A stretch of DNA of 64,000 bases from Lachnospiraceae bacterium (lineage in GTDB: Bacteria; Bacillota; Clostridia; Lachnospirales; Lachnospiraceae), in the NCBI GenBank assembly GCA_910575035.1, contig CAJTDL010000013.1, forward strand, positions 62,001 to 126,000. The letters are read 5' to 3'. The translations under genes were made by a program, and so were the position numbers. Below the pieces are notes generated by a model, which made no database searches, was not told the origin of the DNA, and saw only the letters and a program-made list of their open reading frames with translations. Below are positions 8,351 through 17,140 of this stretch, one piece after another (the first letter of the stretch is position 1; every line of letters begins with the position of its first letter).

Positions 8351-8428
8351 CGCCCACGCCTTTATTGGACGAAAATTCTACACTTTTAAGAATGCCCATG
8401 CTTTCACTGGACGAAAAAACTACATTTT
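8351..8428. repeat. Degenerate tandem repeat at the 3' end of accDA
   Basis: Two units with a 42-nt period: CGCCCACGCCTTTATTGGAC at 8351 and TGCCCATGCTTTCACTGGAC at 8393, each followed by GAAAA(A)(T/A)...CTACA(C/T)TTT. The second unit overlaps the accDA stop codon (8420-8422), so the repeat began as coding DNA or replaced the gene's tail. A third, weaker partial unit continues into the coding end (GGAAACGCTCATACC). Confidence 0.65.
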
Positions 8429-10267
8429 GCGGAAACGCTCATACCTCTGCCGGGCTAAGGCTTCGCCATCCAAAGGTAGGTACTGCTGCAGAAAGCCCCG
8501 GATTCCCTGCTGCATAGCCTGCGCAATTTCTGCAACGTTTTCTACATTTGCAGGCTGGGGTTCCCAGATGATTTTTTCAATGATCCCCAGCTCCTTCAAA
8601 TCTTCTGCTGTCACGCGCATTTGCTCTGCCGCTTCTGGCGCTTTGCTGGAATCCTTCCACAAAATAGAGGCAAAGCCTTCTGGGGAGAGAATGGTATAGG
8701 TGGCGTTTTCCATCATCCAGACCTCATTTCCCACAGCAAGAGCAAGGGCTCCTCCGCTGCCCCCTTCCCCAATGACAATGCTCAGGACAGGGACGGTCAG
8801 GTCAGACATTTCAAAAAGGTTGCGGGCAATGGCCTCCCCTTGCCCATGCTCCTCCGCTTCCATGCCGCAGTATGCGCCTGGCGTATCCACAAAACAAATG
8901 ACAGGGCGATGGAATTTCTCTGCCTGGCGCATAAGGCGTAAGGCTTTTCGATAGCCCTCTGGGGCAGGCATGCCAAAATTCCTGGTAATATTTTCTTTTG
9001 TGGTCTTGCCTTTTTGCTGCCCCACCACAGTGACAGGACAGCCGTCCAGATAGCCGATCCCTCCAACAATGGCACCATCATCCATCATGTGGCGGTCGCC
9101 GTGAAGCTCCATAAAATCTGTAAAGATCTCATGGATGTAATCCAATGCGCTTGGACGGTTCTGTTCCCTGGCCCGCTGCACCCGATCCCAGGCAGATGTT
9201 TTTTCCTGCCCGGCGGATTTTAGGCCGCTGATAAAGCTGTCCCGGCCTGCCTCTTTTTCCGCTTTTTTTCTCTGCCAGAAGGGTTTTTTGGGAGAGGCCT
9301 TTGCCTGCCAAGAGGGTTCCTTTGGCACAGAACTGCCTCTTTCCGTTACGCTTTCCCTGTCAGATGCAGCCCCTTCCAGAGCCTCTTCCCGCTGGGTAAG
9401 CTCTTGGCGTTCTTCCCACAGCTTTCCTGGCTCTGGCTGACGGTGCATTGTGATCAGGCGGGCAAGGGTTTCCTTTAAGTCCTCCCGTTCCACAATCCCA
9501 TCGATCAGGCCGTGCTGCACCAGAAATTCTGCCCGCTGGAACCCTTCTGGCAGCTTTTGGCGGATGGTCTGCTCAATGACCCTTGGGCCTGCAAAGCCTA
9601 CCAAAGCCCCAGGCTCTGCCAGGACGATATCCCCTAACATGGCAAAGCTGGCCGTTACGCCTCCTGTGGTGGGGTCGGTAAGGACAGAAACGTAGAGTAA
9701 GCCCGCCTGGGAATGGCGCTTCAGGGCTGCAGAGGTTTTCGCCATCTGCATCAAAGATACCATGCCCTCCTGCATCCTGGCTCCGCCGGAACAGGTAAAG
9801 ATAATCACAGGAAGCCCTTCCTTTGTGGCCCGCTCCACAGACCTTGTGATCTTTTCCCCTACTACATATCCCATGCTTCCCATTAAGAAACGGCCGTCAC
9901 AGACACAAAGTACTGCCTTTTCCCCATAGATGGTACATTGGCCGCAGGTGACTGCCTCATCAATTTTCAGACGCTCCTTCAGGCTTTCGATTTTTTCCGG
10001 ATAATCCGGGTAATGCAGGGGATCCCCATTTTCAATCCCTTCCTCCCATTTCACAAAGGAGCCTTTATCAGCCACCATCTTCAGCCGCTTTCTGGTGGAA
10101 ATGCGGAAATACTTCCCGCATTTGTAGCATACATACCGATTCTGCCGCACATCCTCCTTGTAAAGGAGCTCCCCGCAGGCATCACACTTAATCCACAAGC
10201 CTTCGGGTACTGTCGGCTGCTGCCTTCCAGGCATTTGAATGTAATTGGTCTTCTTAAATTTCAGCAT
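8420..10267 (-). CDS. accDA: Fused acetyl-CoA carboxylase carboxyltransferase, beta plus alpha (AccD-AccA)
   Basis: A 615-residue single chain joining both carboxyltransferase subunits that transfer carboxyl from carboxybiotin to acetyl-CoA, making malonyl-CoA. The AccD half (1 to about 290) has the zinc ribbon Cys28/31/47/50 and the crotonase-fold loops [10 protein letters not shown] and [17 protein letters not shown] polar linker of about 60 residues rich in Glu, Lys, Ser and Gln follows. The AccA half (about 350-615) has [51 protein letters not shown] and [16 protein letters not shown] lies 6 nt before the ATG. Last subunit gene of the fab operon; most bacteria encode accD and accA separately. 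Confidence 0.95.
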   Translation of the reverse strand: MLKFKKTNYIQMPGRQQPTVPEGLWIKCDACGELLYKEDVRQNRYVCYKCGKYFRISTRKRLKMVADKGSFVKWEEGIENGDPLHYPDYPEKIESLKERLKIDEAVTCGQCTIYGEKAVLCVCDGRFLMGSMGYVVGEKITRSVERATKEGLPVIIFTCSGGARMQEGMVSLMQMAKTSAALKRHSQAGLLYVSVLTDPTTGGVTASFAMLGDIVLAEPGALVGFAGPRVIEQTIRQKLPEGFQRAEFLVQHGLIDGIVEREDLKETLARLITMHRQPEPGKLWEERQELTQREEALEGAASDRESVTERGSSVPKEPSWQAKASPKKPFWQRKKAEKEAGRDSFISGLKSAGQEKTSAWDRVQRAREQNRPSALDYIHEIFTDFMELHGDRHMMDDGAIVGGIGYLDGCPVTVVGQQKGKTTKENITRNFGMPAPEGYRKALRLMRQAEKFHRPVICFVDTPGAYCGMEAEEHGQGEAIARNLFEMSDLTVPVLSIVIGEGGSGGALALAVGNEVWMMENATYTILSPEGFASILWKDSSKAPEAAEQMRVTAEDLKELGIIEKIIWEPQPANVENVAEIAQAMQQGIRGFLQQYLPLDGEALARQRYERFRKM

Positions 10268-10304
10268 TTATTTCCCTACTTTCCTTCTTCAAAATTATCC
10301 GGGA

Positions 10305-11663
10305 TTATTTAGAACCATTCCCCACTTCGAAATAATCAGGAATAAAATGTGTGTTGATATCCCCAGACAAAAATACCGGGTGGCTCAAAATGTCATATTG
10401 GAAATCCAGGTTCGTCGTAACGCCGTCCACCACGACCTCACCTAACGCGCTGCGCATCTTCCGGATGGCGTCCTCCCGGTCTTCCCCATGGACGATCACC
10501 TTTGCCACCATGGAATCGTAGAACACAGGGATGGTATAGCCATTGTACAATGCAGACTCAATGCGCACCCCATTCCCTCCGGGGAAATGCAGGTCATTGA
10601 CTGTCCCCGGGCAGGGCATAAATTTCCTGGAAGGGTCTTCGGCATTGATCCGGCATTCGATGGCATGGCCTTTCAGTGCCACATCCTCCTGGAGGATATG
10701 CAAAGGCTCGCCAGCCGCAATCCTTATCTGCTCTTTGACCAGGTCTATGCCTGTGACCATCTCTGTCACGGGATGCTCCACCTGAATCCTGGTATTCATT
10801 TCCATAAAATAAAAATGATCGTCTTTATCCAATAGGAACTCAATAGTCCCCGCATTTTCATAATCGGCCGCCTTTGCCGCCTGTACAGCTGTTTGGCCCA
10901 TACGCTCCCGCAAAGACTGGCTGATGGCGCAGCAGGGGGATTCTTCCAGCATTTTCTGGTGGTTCCTCTGGATGGAACAGTCACGTTCCCCCAGCCACAC
11001 CACATTCCCATATTTGTCTGCCAGAATCTGTATCTCAATATGCCTGGGATTTTCAATATATTTTTCTATATACATGGTGTTGTCGCCAAAAGCATTCACA
11101 GACTCCTGCTGCGCCAGATGGAAGCAGCCCTCAAATTCCTCACGGCTCGGCGCAATCCGCATACCCTTGCCGCCGCCGCCAGAGGAAGCCTTGACCATCA
11201 CAGGGTATCCCATGCTGTCTGCAATCTCCAGCCCTTTTTCTGCATCATAGACAGGCTCCTTGGTCCCTGGCACCACCGGAACCCCAGCTTCGATCATAGT
11301 GGCCCTGGCCTGTGACTTATTGCCCATCTTCCCAATTACCTGGTGGGAAGGGCCGATAAAGGCAACGCCGCAGGTTTCACACATTTTGGCAAAATGTTCA
11401 TTTTCAGATAAAAATCCAAACCCTGGGTGGATGGCCTGCGCCTTTGCGGCGATGGCTGCGCTTAAAATACGCTCCATATTCAGGTAACTGTCTGCTGGGG
11501 AAGCCTTTCCGATACAAATGGCCTCGTCTGCCAGCTGGGTATGCAGCGCATCCCGATCTGCCTCGGAATACACCGCTACCGAGAGGATCCCCATTTCCCG
11601 GCAGGCGCGGATCACGCGTACGGCAATCTCTCCCCGGTTGGCGATCAATATTTTCTGAAACAT
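10305..11663 (-). CDS. accC: Biotin carboxylase subunit of acetyl-CoA carboxylase
   Basis: ATP-grasp enzyme that carboxylates the biotin on AccB using bicarbonate. About 452 residues, normal for AccC. Seen from the N-terminus: MFQKILIANRGEIAVRVIRA, AIHPGFGFLSEN, the Gly-rich ATP loop KASSGGGGKGMR, RHIEIQILADKYGNVVWLGE, FYFMEMNTRIQVEHPVTE and ECRINAEDP. I start at ATG 11663: it lies 4 nt after the fabZ stop and aligns with the family; the longer frame from 11741 would run into fabZ. Tight spacing to fabZ upstream and 37 nt to accDA downstream shows operon membership. Confidence 0.96.
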   Translation of the reverse strand: MFQKILIANRGEIAVRVIRACREMGILSVAVYSEADRDALHTQLADEAICIGKASPADSYLNMERILSAAIAAKAQAIHPGFGFLSENEHFAKMCETCGVAFIGPSHQVIGKMGNKSQARATMIEAGVPVVPGTKEPVYDAEKGLEIADSMGYPVMVKASSGGGGKGMRIAPSREEFEGCFHLAQQESVNAFGDNTMYIEKYIENPRHIEIQILADKYGNVVWLGERDCSIQRNHQKMLEESPCCAISQSLRERMGQTAVQAAKAADYENAGTIEFLLDKDDHFYFMEMNTRIQVEHPVTEMVTGIDLVKEQIRIAAGEPLHILQEDVALKGHAIECRINAEDPSRKFMPCPGTVNDLHFPGGNGVRIESALYNGYTIPVFYDSMVAKVIVHGEDREDAIRKMRSALGEVVVDGVTTNLDFQYDILSHPVFLSGDINTHFIPDYFEVGNGSK

Positions 11664-11667
11664 ACCA

Positions 11668-12099
11668 TCATCCCCCAATCGCAAAGGTAAGCTCTGCTGA
11701 AACTGCCAGCTTCCCATTGACCGTGGCCTTGGCGCTCCCAATGCCCACAGGGCCTTTCTGCCGGATAATTTCCACTTCCAGCATCAGCACATCCCCAGGC
11801 GCCACCTTCTGCTTGAACCTTGCATTGTTAATGGCTCCAAAATAAGCGGTTTTCCCCTTAAATCCGGGCTGGCTCAAGATAGCCACTGCCCCGGCCTGTG
11901 CCAGCGCTTCCACAATCAGTACTCCAGGCATCACCGGCTCCTGGGGAAAATGCCCCGCAAAAAAAGGCTCATTATAACTGACGCATTTTTTTCCAAGCGC
12001 CCGCTTCCCAGGCTCCAGTTCCTCTATGGTATCCAACAGCAAAAACGGCTGCCTGTGCGGAATGACCTCCATAATCTGCTCTGTATTCATCAAAGACAT
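11668..12099 (-). CDS. fabZ: 3-hydroxyacyl-ACP dehydratase FabZ
   Basis: Dehydrates 3-hydroxyacyl-ACP to trans-2-enoyl-ACP in each elongation cycle; hot-dog fold. About 143 residues. The catalytic His is in [20 protein letters not shown] and the acidic partner is the Glu of [25 protein letters not shown] is the typical opening. I choose ATG 12099 because GGAGGG is 7 nt upstream; the ATG at 12105 is only one base from it. It lies 12 nt after accB and 4 nt before accC. No fabA or fabM is visible, so how unsaturated acyl chains arise is not shown here. Confidence 0.95.
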   Translation of the reverse strand: MSLMNTEQIMEVIPHRQPFLLLDTIEELEPGKRALGKKCVSYNEPFFAGHFPQEPVMPGVLIVEALAQAGAVAILSQPGFKGKTAYFGAINNARFKQKVAPGDVLMLEVEIIRQKGPVGIGSAKATVNGKLAVSAELTFAIGG

Positions 12100-12111
12100 T
12101 TCCATTCCCTC

Positions 12112-12567
12112 CTAACCGATCACGAACAAGGGCTGGCCATATTCCACCACTTCCTCATTTGACGCCAGCACTTGCTTTACTGTGCCTGCATAGTCGCTTT
12201 CAATCTCATTCATCAGCTTCATGGCCTCTACAATCCCAAGAACCTGCCCTTTGGAAACCGTATCGCCCACCTTCACAAACGGCTCAGACTCAGGGTCTGG
12301 CGCACTGTAAAAAGTGCCTACCAGTGGGGATTTCACCACATTTCCCTCCGCCTGGCTATCATTATGGCCTGAAAGGGACTTTGCCCCCTGAAGCTCCAAG
12401 GATGCCATATCCAGCATTTCTGCCCCATTGCTGCCATTAATCGTAACCAGCTTTTGCTTCTTATCCTTTTTCATGGAAATATTCACGCCATTTTCCCGAT
12501 AAGCAAACTGGGTCAGCTCGGAATCGGAAACTGCCTGGATTAATTTCACTAAATTTTCAAACTCCAT
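12112..12567 (-). CDS. accB: Biotin carboxyl carrier protein of acetyl-CoA carboxylase
   Basis: Carries biotin between AccC and the AccDA carboxyltransferase. 151 residues: an N-terminal helix region (MEFENLVKLIQAVSDS), a linker, and a C-terminal biotinyl domain from about 78 (VKSPLVGTFYSAPDPESEPF) with the biotinylation site EAMKLM, Lys117. Start at ATG 12567 is set by GGAGG 5 nt upstream; the longer frame to 12639 only adds repeat-derived sequence. It lies between fabF and fabZ, the same order as in streptococcal fab clusters. Confidence 0.95.
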   Translation of the reverse strand: MEFENLVKLIQAVSDSELTQFAYRENGVNISMKKDKKQKLVTINGSNGAEMLDMASLELQGAKSLSGHNDSQAEGNVVKSPLVGTFYSAPDPESEPFVKVGDTVSKGQVLGIVEAMKLMNEIESDYAGTVKQVLASNEEVVEYGQPLFVIG

Positions 12568-12591
12568 AATATCCTCCATTTTACACACTAG

Positions 12592-12680
12592 GCCAATATT
12601 TCTGTCCGCCAGTGCATATTGGCATTTCTGCCTATGCATATCCGAATTTCTGCCTATGCTTTTCTATGCCGGCGTGCATT
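12592..12680. repeat. Degenerate short tandem repeats between fabF and accB
   Basis: On the minus strand about three to four imperfect copies of a 23-25 nt unit with core (C/T)ATAGGCAGAAAT(T/G)C are seen (GCATAGGCAGAAATTCGGAT, then GCATAGGCAGAAATGCCAAT, then a weaker GGCGGACAGAAATATTGGCC). The first weak copy lies near the fabF stop codon. No ORF or terminator U-run is associated. Confidence 0.6.
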
Positions 12681-12685
12681 TGAAT

Positions 12686-13921
12686 TTATGCCTGGTATTT
12701 CTTTAGGAGCAGGCTGGCGTTATGCCCTCCAAATCCCAGGGAATTTGTCAGCGCATACTGAAATTCCTGTGGGATTCCCTGTCCCTTCATATAATTCAAG
12801 TCCAGTTCCTCTTCACTTTCCTCTAAGCCCACTGTGGCATGGATATAGCTGTTGCTCATCTGAAGAATGCATGCGATCACCTCAACGGCTCCTGCCGCCC
12901 CCAGCAAATGCCCAATCATAGACTTGGTGGAATTGACCTTCATATCGTAAGCATGCTCCCCAAAGGCCAGCTTGATGGCTCTTGTCTCAAACAGGTCATT
13001 GTGGTGGGTGCTGGTGCCATGGGCATTGATATACTCCACTTCCTCCGGAGAAATCCCCGCATCCTGTACGGCATTCTTCATAGCCATAGCCGCACCCATG
13101 CCGTCCTCTGCCGGCGATGTGATATGGTAAGCATCGCTGGTTGCGCCATATCCCACAACCTCTGCCAGGATATTTGCGCCGCGGGCTTTGGCATGTTCCA
13201 GTTCTTCCAATACCACAACGCCTGCGCCTTCCCCCATCACAAACCCGCTGCGGTCCTTGTCAAAAGGAATGGAGCAGCGTTTGGGGTCATTGCTGGAAGA
13301 CAGGGCGGTCAGAGCTGTGAAGCCGCCAATCCCAATGGGGGTAATGGAGCTTTCCGTGCCCCCTGCCAGCATAATATCAGCGTCCCCCACTTGAATGGTG
13401 CGGAATGCCTCTCCAATAGAATGGGTTCCTGTGGCACATGCTGTTACCACATTCAGGCTTTTGCCTTTCAGGCCAAATTGGATGGATACATTGCCAGCCG
13501 CCATATTTGTAATCATCAGCGGCACCAACAGGGGATTAATCCTGCCAGGCCCTTTTTCCAGGAGCTTTATATGCTCACGCTCCATGGCCTGAAGGCTTCC
13601 CACGCCAGAGCCGATGGCACAGCCTACCCGGTAAGGGTCTTCCTGGTCCATCTGGATATTGGCCTGTTCCATGGCTTCCTTGGCTGCAGCAACTGCATAT
13701 TGGCAGAACAGCTCCATGCGCCTGGCGGATTTGGGATCCATATAGTCCTTTCCTTGGAATCCTTTGACGCTGGCTGCAATTTTCACTTTGAAATCTGTGG
13801 TGTCAAACTGGGTAATCTCTTCAAAGCCTATTTTGCCTGCTTTTAGGGATTCCCAATATGCTTCTGTATTTAATCCGATGGGGGTGATAGCCCCCATGCC
13901 GGTTACGGCTACTCTTTTCAT
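12686..13921 (-). CDS. fabF: Beta-ketoacyl-ACP synthase II FabF
   Basis: Elongating condensing enzyme, thiolase fold, about 411 residues. The catalytic triad is complete: Cys162 in VVTACATGTHSIG, His301 in YINAHGTSTHHND and His338 in STKSMIGHLLGAAG. The C-terminal NSLGFGGHNASLLL is typical. I start at ATG 13921 (MKRVAVTGMG) with AGGA 5 nt upstream; the longer frame to 13978 includes intergenic sequence. It is the only condensing enzyme in the operon: fabH, usually first in related clusters, is absent from this window. Confidence 0.96.
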   Translation of the reverse strand: MKRVAVTGMGAITPIGLNTEAYWESLKAGKIGFEEITQFDTTDFKVKIAASVKGFQGKDYMDPKSARRMELFCQYAVAAAKEAMEQANIQMDQEDPYRVGCAIGSGVGSLQAMEREHIKLLEKGPGRINPLLVPLMITNMAAGNVSIQFGLKGKSLNVVTACATGTHSIGEAFRTIQVGDADIMLAGGTESSITPIGIGGFTALTALSSSNDPKRCSIPFDKDRSGFVMGEGAGVVVLEELEHAKARGANILAEVVGYGATSDAYHITSPAEDGMGAAMAMKNAVQDAGISPEEVEYINAHGTSTHHNDLFETRAIKLAFGEHAYDMKVNSTKSMIGHLLGAAGAVEVIACILQMSNSYIHATVGLEESEEELDLNYMKGQGIPQEFQYALTNSLGFGGHNASLLLKKYQA

Positions 13922-13999
13922 AAAATTCCTGTCAGGCACGGCAGCACACTGCAGTCTATGCATTGTGAAGGGTGCCATTCTCCTTTCTGAAATTGAGGC

Positions 14000-14070
14000 A
14001 TAGTTACTATGTCATGGCCCAAAAAATGCGCCAAACTGCGCATTCCTTGAGGACATGATTCTGATTACTT
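14000..14070 (+). repeat. Hairpin repeat element, copy A (fabG-fabF gap)
   Basis: Opens with TAGTTACTATGTCATGG, then a stem-forming core AATGCGCCAAACTGCGCATT, then TTGAGGACATGATTC. The same order is found at 44810 (copy C) and, inverted, near 42742 (copy B). It is the least complete of the three and lacks the trailing hairpin of the others. It occupies most of the 161-nt fabG-fabF gap. Confidence 0.7.
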
Positions 14071-14082
14071 TAAAAAGCGGCC

Positions 14083-14826
14083 TTACATCCCCATGCCGCC
14101 ATCCACATGCAGAACCTGCCCGGTAATATAAGAGGCATCTGCAGAAGCCAGGAAACAGACTGCTTTCGCCACTTCCTGGGCTTTTCCAAAACGCCCAAAG
14201 GGGACTTGGCTTTTTCCAGCCTCTGCCGCAGATTCTGGCAGCTTTTCTGTCATATCGGTTTCAATAAATCCAGGGGCAACTGCATTTACCCGGATTTCCC
14301 TGGACGCCAGTTCCCTTGCCAGGGATTTGGTGAATCCAATCACGCCCGCCTTCGAGGCCGCATAATTGGTCTGTCCCGCATTTCCCATAACCCCGGAAAT
14401 AGAAGAAATATTCACAATACTGCCCGCCTTCTGGCGAAGCATCTGCCTTGCGGCATGCTTGGAGGTGTGGAACACCCCCTTCAAATTGGTATCAAGAACT
14501 GCCTCAAATTCCTCTTCCTTCATTTTCAGGATCAGATTATCCTTGGTAATCCCCGCATTATTCACTAAAATATCCAGACGCTTATACTCTGACACAATCT
14601 GCTTCATCATGGCTTCCACCGCCTCCGGATCCGCCACGCTGCACTGGATCACAGACGCCTTGCCGCCAGCTTCCTGAATCTTTGCAGCCACTTCCTCTGC
14701 AGCCTCCCTGGATCCATTATAATTTATGATCACTGCAGCCCCTTCTGCCGCCAGCTCCTCAGCAATGGCCCTGCCAATCCCTCTGGAAGCCCCCGTGACC
14801 AATGCCACTTTTCCTTCTAACTTCAT
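14083..14826 (-). CDS. fabG: 3-oxoacyl-ACP reductase FabG
   Basis: NADPH-dependent short-chain dehydrogenase reducing 3-ketoacyl-ACP. 247 residues, the standard length. Seen: cofactor loop TGASRGIGRAIAEELAAEG at the N-terminus, NNAGITKDNL near 90, the catalytic Ser in VNISSISGVMGNAG and Tyr/Lys in YAASKAGVIGFTKSLA near 151-155, VNAVAPGFIETDM, and the C-terminal GQVLHVDGGMGM. GGAGGG lies 5 nt before the ATG. It lies between fabD and fabF in the canonical order. Confidence 0.97.
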   Translation of the reverse strand: MKLEGKVALVTGASRGIGRAIAEELAAEGAAVIINYNGSREAAEEVAAKIQEAGGKASVIQCSVADPEAVEAMMKQIVSEYKRLDILVNNAGITKDNLILKMKEEEFEAVLDTNLKGVFHTSKHAARQMLRQKAGSIVNISSISGVMGNAGQTNYAASKAGVIGFTKSLARELASREIRVNAVAPGFIETDMTEKLPESAAEAGKSQVPFGRFGKAQEVAKAVCFLASADASYITGQVLHVDGGMGM

Positions 14827-14895
14827 AGTTCCCTCCCAAAATATGCTTTCTCTGCTACATCCAGATCATCTTTCGCTGTCTAATGCCAGCCGGAT

Positions 14896-14959
14896 GCAGG
14901 AGCTTTTCCCTAATGCTGTAACTTTGGAGGCCAAAACCGCAGCAGGGAAAAGCTACTGC
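14896..14959 (-). repeat. Inverted repeat at the fabD 3' end
   Basis: Arms of 16 nt at 14896-14911 (GCAGGAGCTTTTCCCT) and 14944-14959 pair with one mismatch across a 32-nt loop. The 14944-14959 arm overlaps the fabD stop codon (14953-14955). There is no U-run, so it is more likely an mRNA-processing or stability structure than a terminator; that role is inference. Confidence 0.55.
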
Positions 14960-15882
14960 GCTCCCCCCAATGCCTCCGCCAGCTTCTCCATATCCTCCAC
15001 CGTATCCACATGATACCCCGTAACCTGCGGCGCAATCTTCTTCAAAAACCCAGAAAGCGTTTTCTTCGGCCCAATCTCAATAAAGGTATCCACCCCATCT
15101 GCCACCATGCGCTCCACGCTTTGCTGCCACCGCACCGAAGATGAGACCTGGCGCACCAAAAGCCCCTTTACCGCATCTTTATCCATCACATAATCTGCTG
15201 TCACATTCGTAACATAAGGCGTTACAATCTCCCCAATCTGAATATTTTCCAACTCTGCCGCAAGCTTCTTGCCTGCCCCTTCCAGCATACTGGAATGAAA
15301 AGGCCCGCTTACCTTCAGGGGAATGCAGCGCTTGGCTCCTGCCTCCTTCAAGCTCTCTGCCGCTTTCTGCACAGCCGCCTCTTCCCCGCTGATCACCGTC
15401 TGCCCTGGGCAATTATAATTGGCCACTGTCACAATCCCTTTTGTCTTTTCACAGATTTCCTCGATTGTCCCGTTGTCAAGCCCCATAACAGCTGTCATCG
15501 CACCGCCAGTGGGAACTGCCTCCTGCATAAATGCGCCCCGCTTTACCACTAACTCCAACGCGTCATGGACAGACAGCCCGCCAGAGGCTGTCAGAGCTGC
15601 ATACTCTCCCAGGCTCAGCCCTGCATTTACCTCAGATGCAATGCCTTTCTCCTGCAGCACCTTCAAAACAGCCAGCTCCACTGTGAGCATCGCCACCTGG
15701 GTGTACTTTGTGATGTGAAGCTCCTCATTCTCTGTGAAGATCAATTTCTCCATGGACATGCCAGACACCTTATTGGCAATGCCAAACACTTCCTTTGCCC
15801 GGTCGAAATTTTCATAAAAATCCCTTCCCATTCCAGTATACTGGGCGCCCTGCCCAGGAAAAACAAACGCAATCTTACTCAT
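14953..15882 (-). CDS. fabD: Malonyl-CoA:ACP transacylase FabD
   Basis: Moves malonyl from CoA to ACP. 309 residues. Seen: FVFPGQGAQYTGMGRDFYE at the N-terminus, nucleophile Ser90 in NAGLSLGEYAAL, and His in KVSGPFHSSMLEGAG near 200. The final stretch YHVDTVEDMEKLAEALG is typical of Clostridia FabD. GGAG lies about 11 nt and GAGGT about 4 nt before the ATG. It starts 2 nt after the fabK stop, indicating translational coupling. Confidence 0.96.
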   Translation of the reverse strand: MSKIAFVFPGQGAQYTGMGRDFYENFDRAKEVFGIANKVSGMSMEKLIFTENEELHITKYTQVAMLTVELAVLKVLQEKGIASEVNAGLSLGEYAALTASGGLSVHDALELVVKRGAFMQEAVPTGGAMTAVMGLDNGTIEEICEKTKGIVTVANYNCPGQTVISGEEAAVQKAAESLKEAGAKRCIPLKVSGPFHSSMLEGAGKKLAAELENIQIGEIVTPYVTNVTADYVMDKDAVKGLLVRQVSSSVRWQQSVERMVADGVDTFIEIGPKKTLSGFLKKIAPQVTGYHVDTVEDMEKLAEALGGAQ

Positions 15883-15884
15883 AT

Positions 15885-16814
15885 CTACCTCACTCCTTGC
15901 ATCAAAGCTGTGGCCTGTTCCATGATCTCATCTATTATTTCCTGGCAGGTCTGCTCCTTTTTCACCAATCCTGCAATCTGCCCCGCCATAACTGTGCCAT
16001 GCTTCACATCCCCTTCCATCACTGCCTTGCGAAGGGCACCGACTGTCATAAGCTCCAATTCTTCAAACGGGACGCCTTCCTGCTCCTTCTTCAGATATTC
16101 CTTTGTCATCTGATTGCGGAGCTGGCGGATGGGATGCCCATGGCTCCTGCCAGTAACGGCAGAATCAATATCCTTTGCCTTGATAATGCGCTCTTTGTAA
16201 TCTGCATGGCAGATGGATTCTTTGGCTACCACAAAACGGGTTCCCATCTGCACGGCTTCTGCGCCCAGCATAAAGGCTGCCGCCATGCCCCTGCCGTCTC
16301 CGATTCCGCCTGCGGCAATAACTGGGATCTTCACAGCGTCCACCACCTGGGGAACCAATGTCATCGTAGTGGCAGAGCCAATGTGGCCGCCGGATTCTGT
16401 GCCTTCTGCCACCAGGGCGTCTGCGCCGCCCCGTTCCATCATCCTGGCCAGCGCCACGCTGGCTACCACAGGGATCACCTTACTGCCTGCCGCTTTCCAC
16501 TGCTCCATATATTTGCCAGGGTTTCCTGCACCTGTGGTGATCACCGGCACCTTTTCTTCTACCAGCACCTGGGCCACCTGGTCTGCATAGGGGCTTAGGA
16601 GCATCACGTTGACACCGATAGGCCGGTCTGTCAGCTCCCTTGCCTTGCGGATCTCATCCCGTACCCATTCCGCAGGGGCATTTGCGGCTCCGATAATGCC
16701 CAATCCCCCCGCGGATGAAACTGCCGCCGCCAGATTGTGCTCCGCTACCCATGCCATCCCCCCCTGGATAATGGGGCATTCAACCTGCAGTAGCTCCGTA
16801 ATCTTTGTCTTCAT
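15885..16814 (-). CDS. fabK: Enoyl-ACP reductase II FabK (FMN)
   Basis: Reduces trans-2-enoyl-ACP with NAD(P)H and FMN, the triclosan-resistant alternative to FabI. 309 residues. Seen: CPIIQGGMAWVAEHNLAAAVSSAGG at the N-terminus (split here only for reference), PIGVNVMLLSPYADQV, VVASVALARMMERGGADAL, EGTESGGHIGS, PVIAAGGIGDGRGMAAAF and GAEAVQMGTRFV. Position between acpP and fabD matches the FabK of streptococcal clusters and separates it from the nitronate-monooxygenase-like paralogue at 7.3 kb. GGAGG lies 7 nt before the ATG. Confidence 0.94.
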   Translation of the reverse strand: MKTKITELLQVECPIIQGGMAWVAEHNLAAAVSSAGGLGIIGAANAPAEWVRDEIRKARELTDRPIGVNVMLLSPYADQVAQVLVEEKVPVITTGAGNPGKYMEQWKAAGSKVIPVVASVALARMMERGGADALVAEGTESGGHIGSATTMTLVPQVVDAVKIPVIAAGGIGDGRGMAAAFMLGAEAVQMGTRFVVAKESICHADYKERIIKAKDIDSAVTGRSHGHPIRQLRNQMTKEYLKKEQEGVPFEELELMTVGALRKAVMEGDVKHGTVMAGQIAGLVKKEQTCQEIIDEIMEQATALMQGVR

Positions 16815-16880
16815 GTTATATCCTCCGAATTTCCTAATTATTGCCTTTTTGTACCATTTCTAAACCAATTGCCCCACGGC

Positions 16881-17111
16881 TTACTCTACGCCTTTTTCCT
16901 TCAGGTACTCCACAACATCCCCTACGGTGGCCAGCTTTTCCAGGTCTTCGGATGGGATTTCCACAGAATACTCATCCTCCAGAGCCATTACCAGCTCAAA
17001 TAGATCCAGGGAATCTGCGCCTAAATCCTCCTTAAAGGAAGTCTCCATTGTAATCCCATCTGCCTCAACACTCAGCTGCTCTGCAATAATTTCTTTCATC
17101 TTCTCTAACAT
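16881..17111 (-). CDS. acpP: Acyl carrier protein (fab operon copy)
   Basis: 76-residue acidic carrier; the phosphopantetheine attaches to Ser34 in [18 protein letters not shown]. First gene of the fatty-acid operon, 31-70 nt downstream of the promoter and its operator. AGGAG lies about 9 nt before the ATG. A second, distinct ACP is encoded beside plsX at 57.8 kb; this one differs at many surface positions ([16 protein letters not shown] here, [16 protein letters not shown] there), so the two may have divided roles in elongation and in acyl transfer to lipids. That division is inference. Confidence 0.95.
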   Translation of the reverse strand: MLEKMKEIIAEQLSVEADGITMETSFKEDLGADSLDLFELVMALEDEYSVEIPSEDLEKLATVGDVVEYLKEKGVE

Positions 17112-17140
17112 TTCTATAATCTCCTTTTTCTTTCAAATAT

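Noticed and set aside
11664-11741. Longer accC reading from 11741
   Set aside because: It overlaps fabZ coding sequence; biotin carboxylases begin at MFQKILIANRGE, where spacing to the fabZ stop is right.
12839-13846. Long plus-strand frame opposite fabF (335 codons)
   Set aside because: It lies wholly opposite fabF, with His/Cys-rich composition typical of antisense frames and no recognisable domain.
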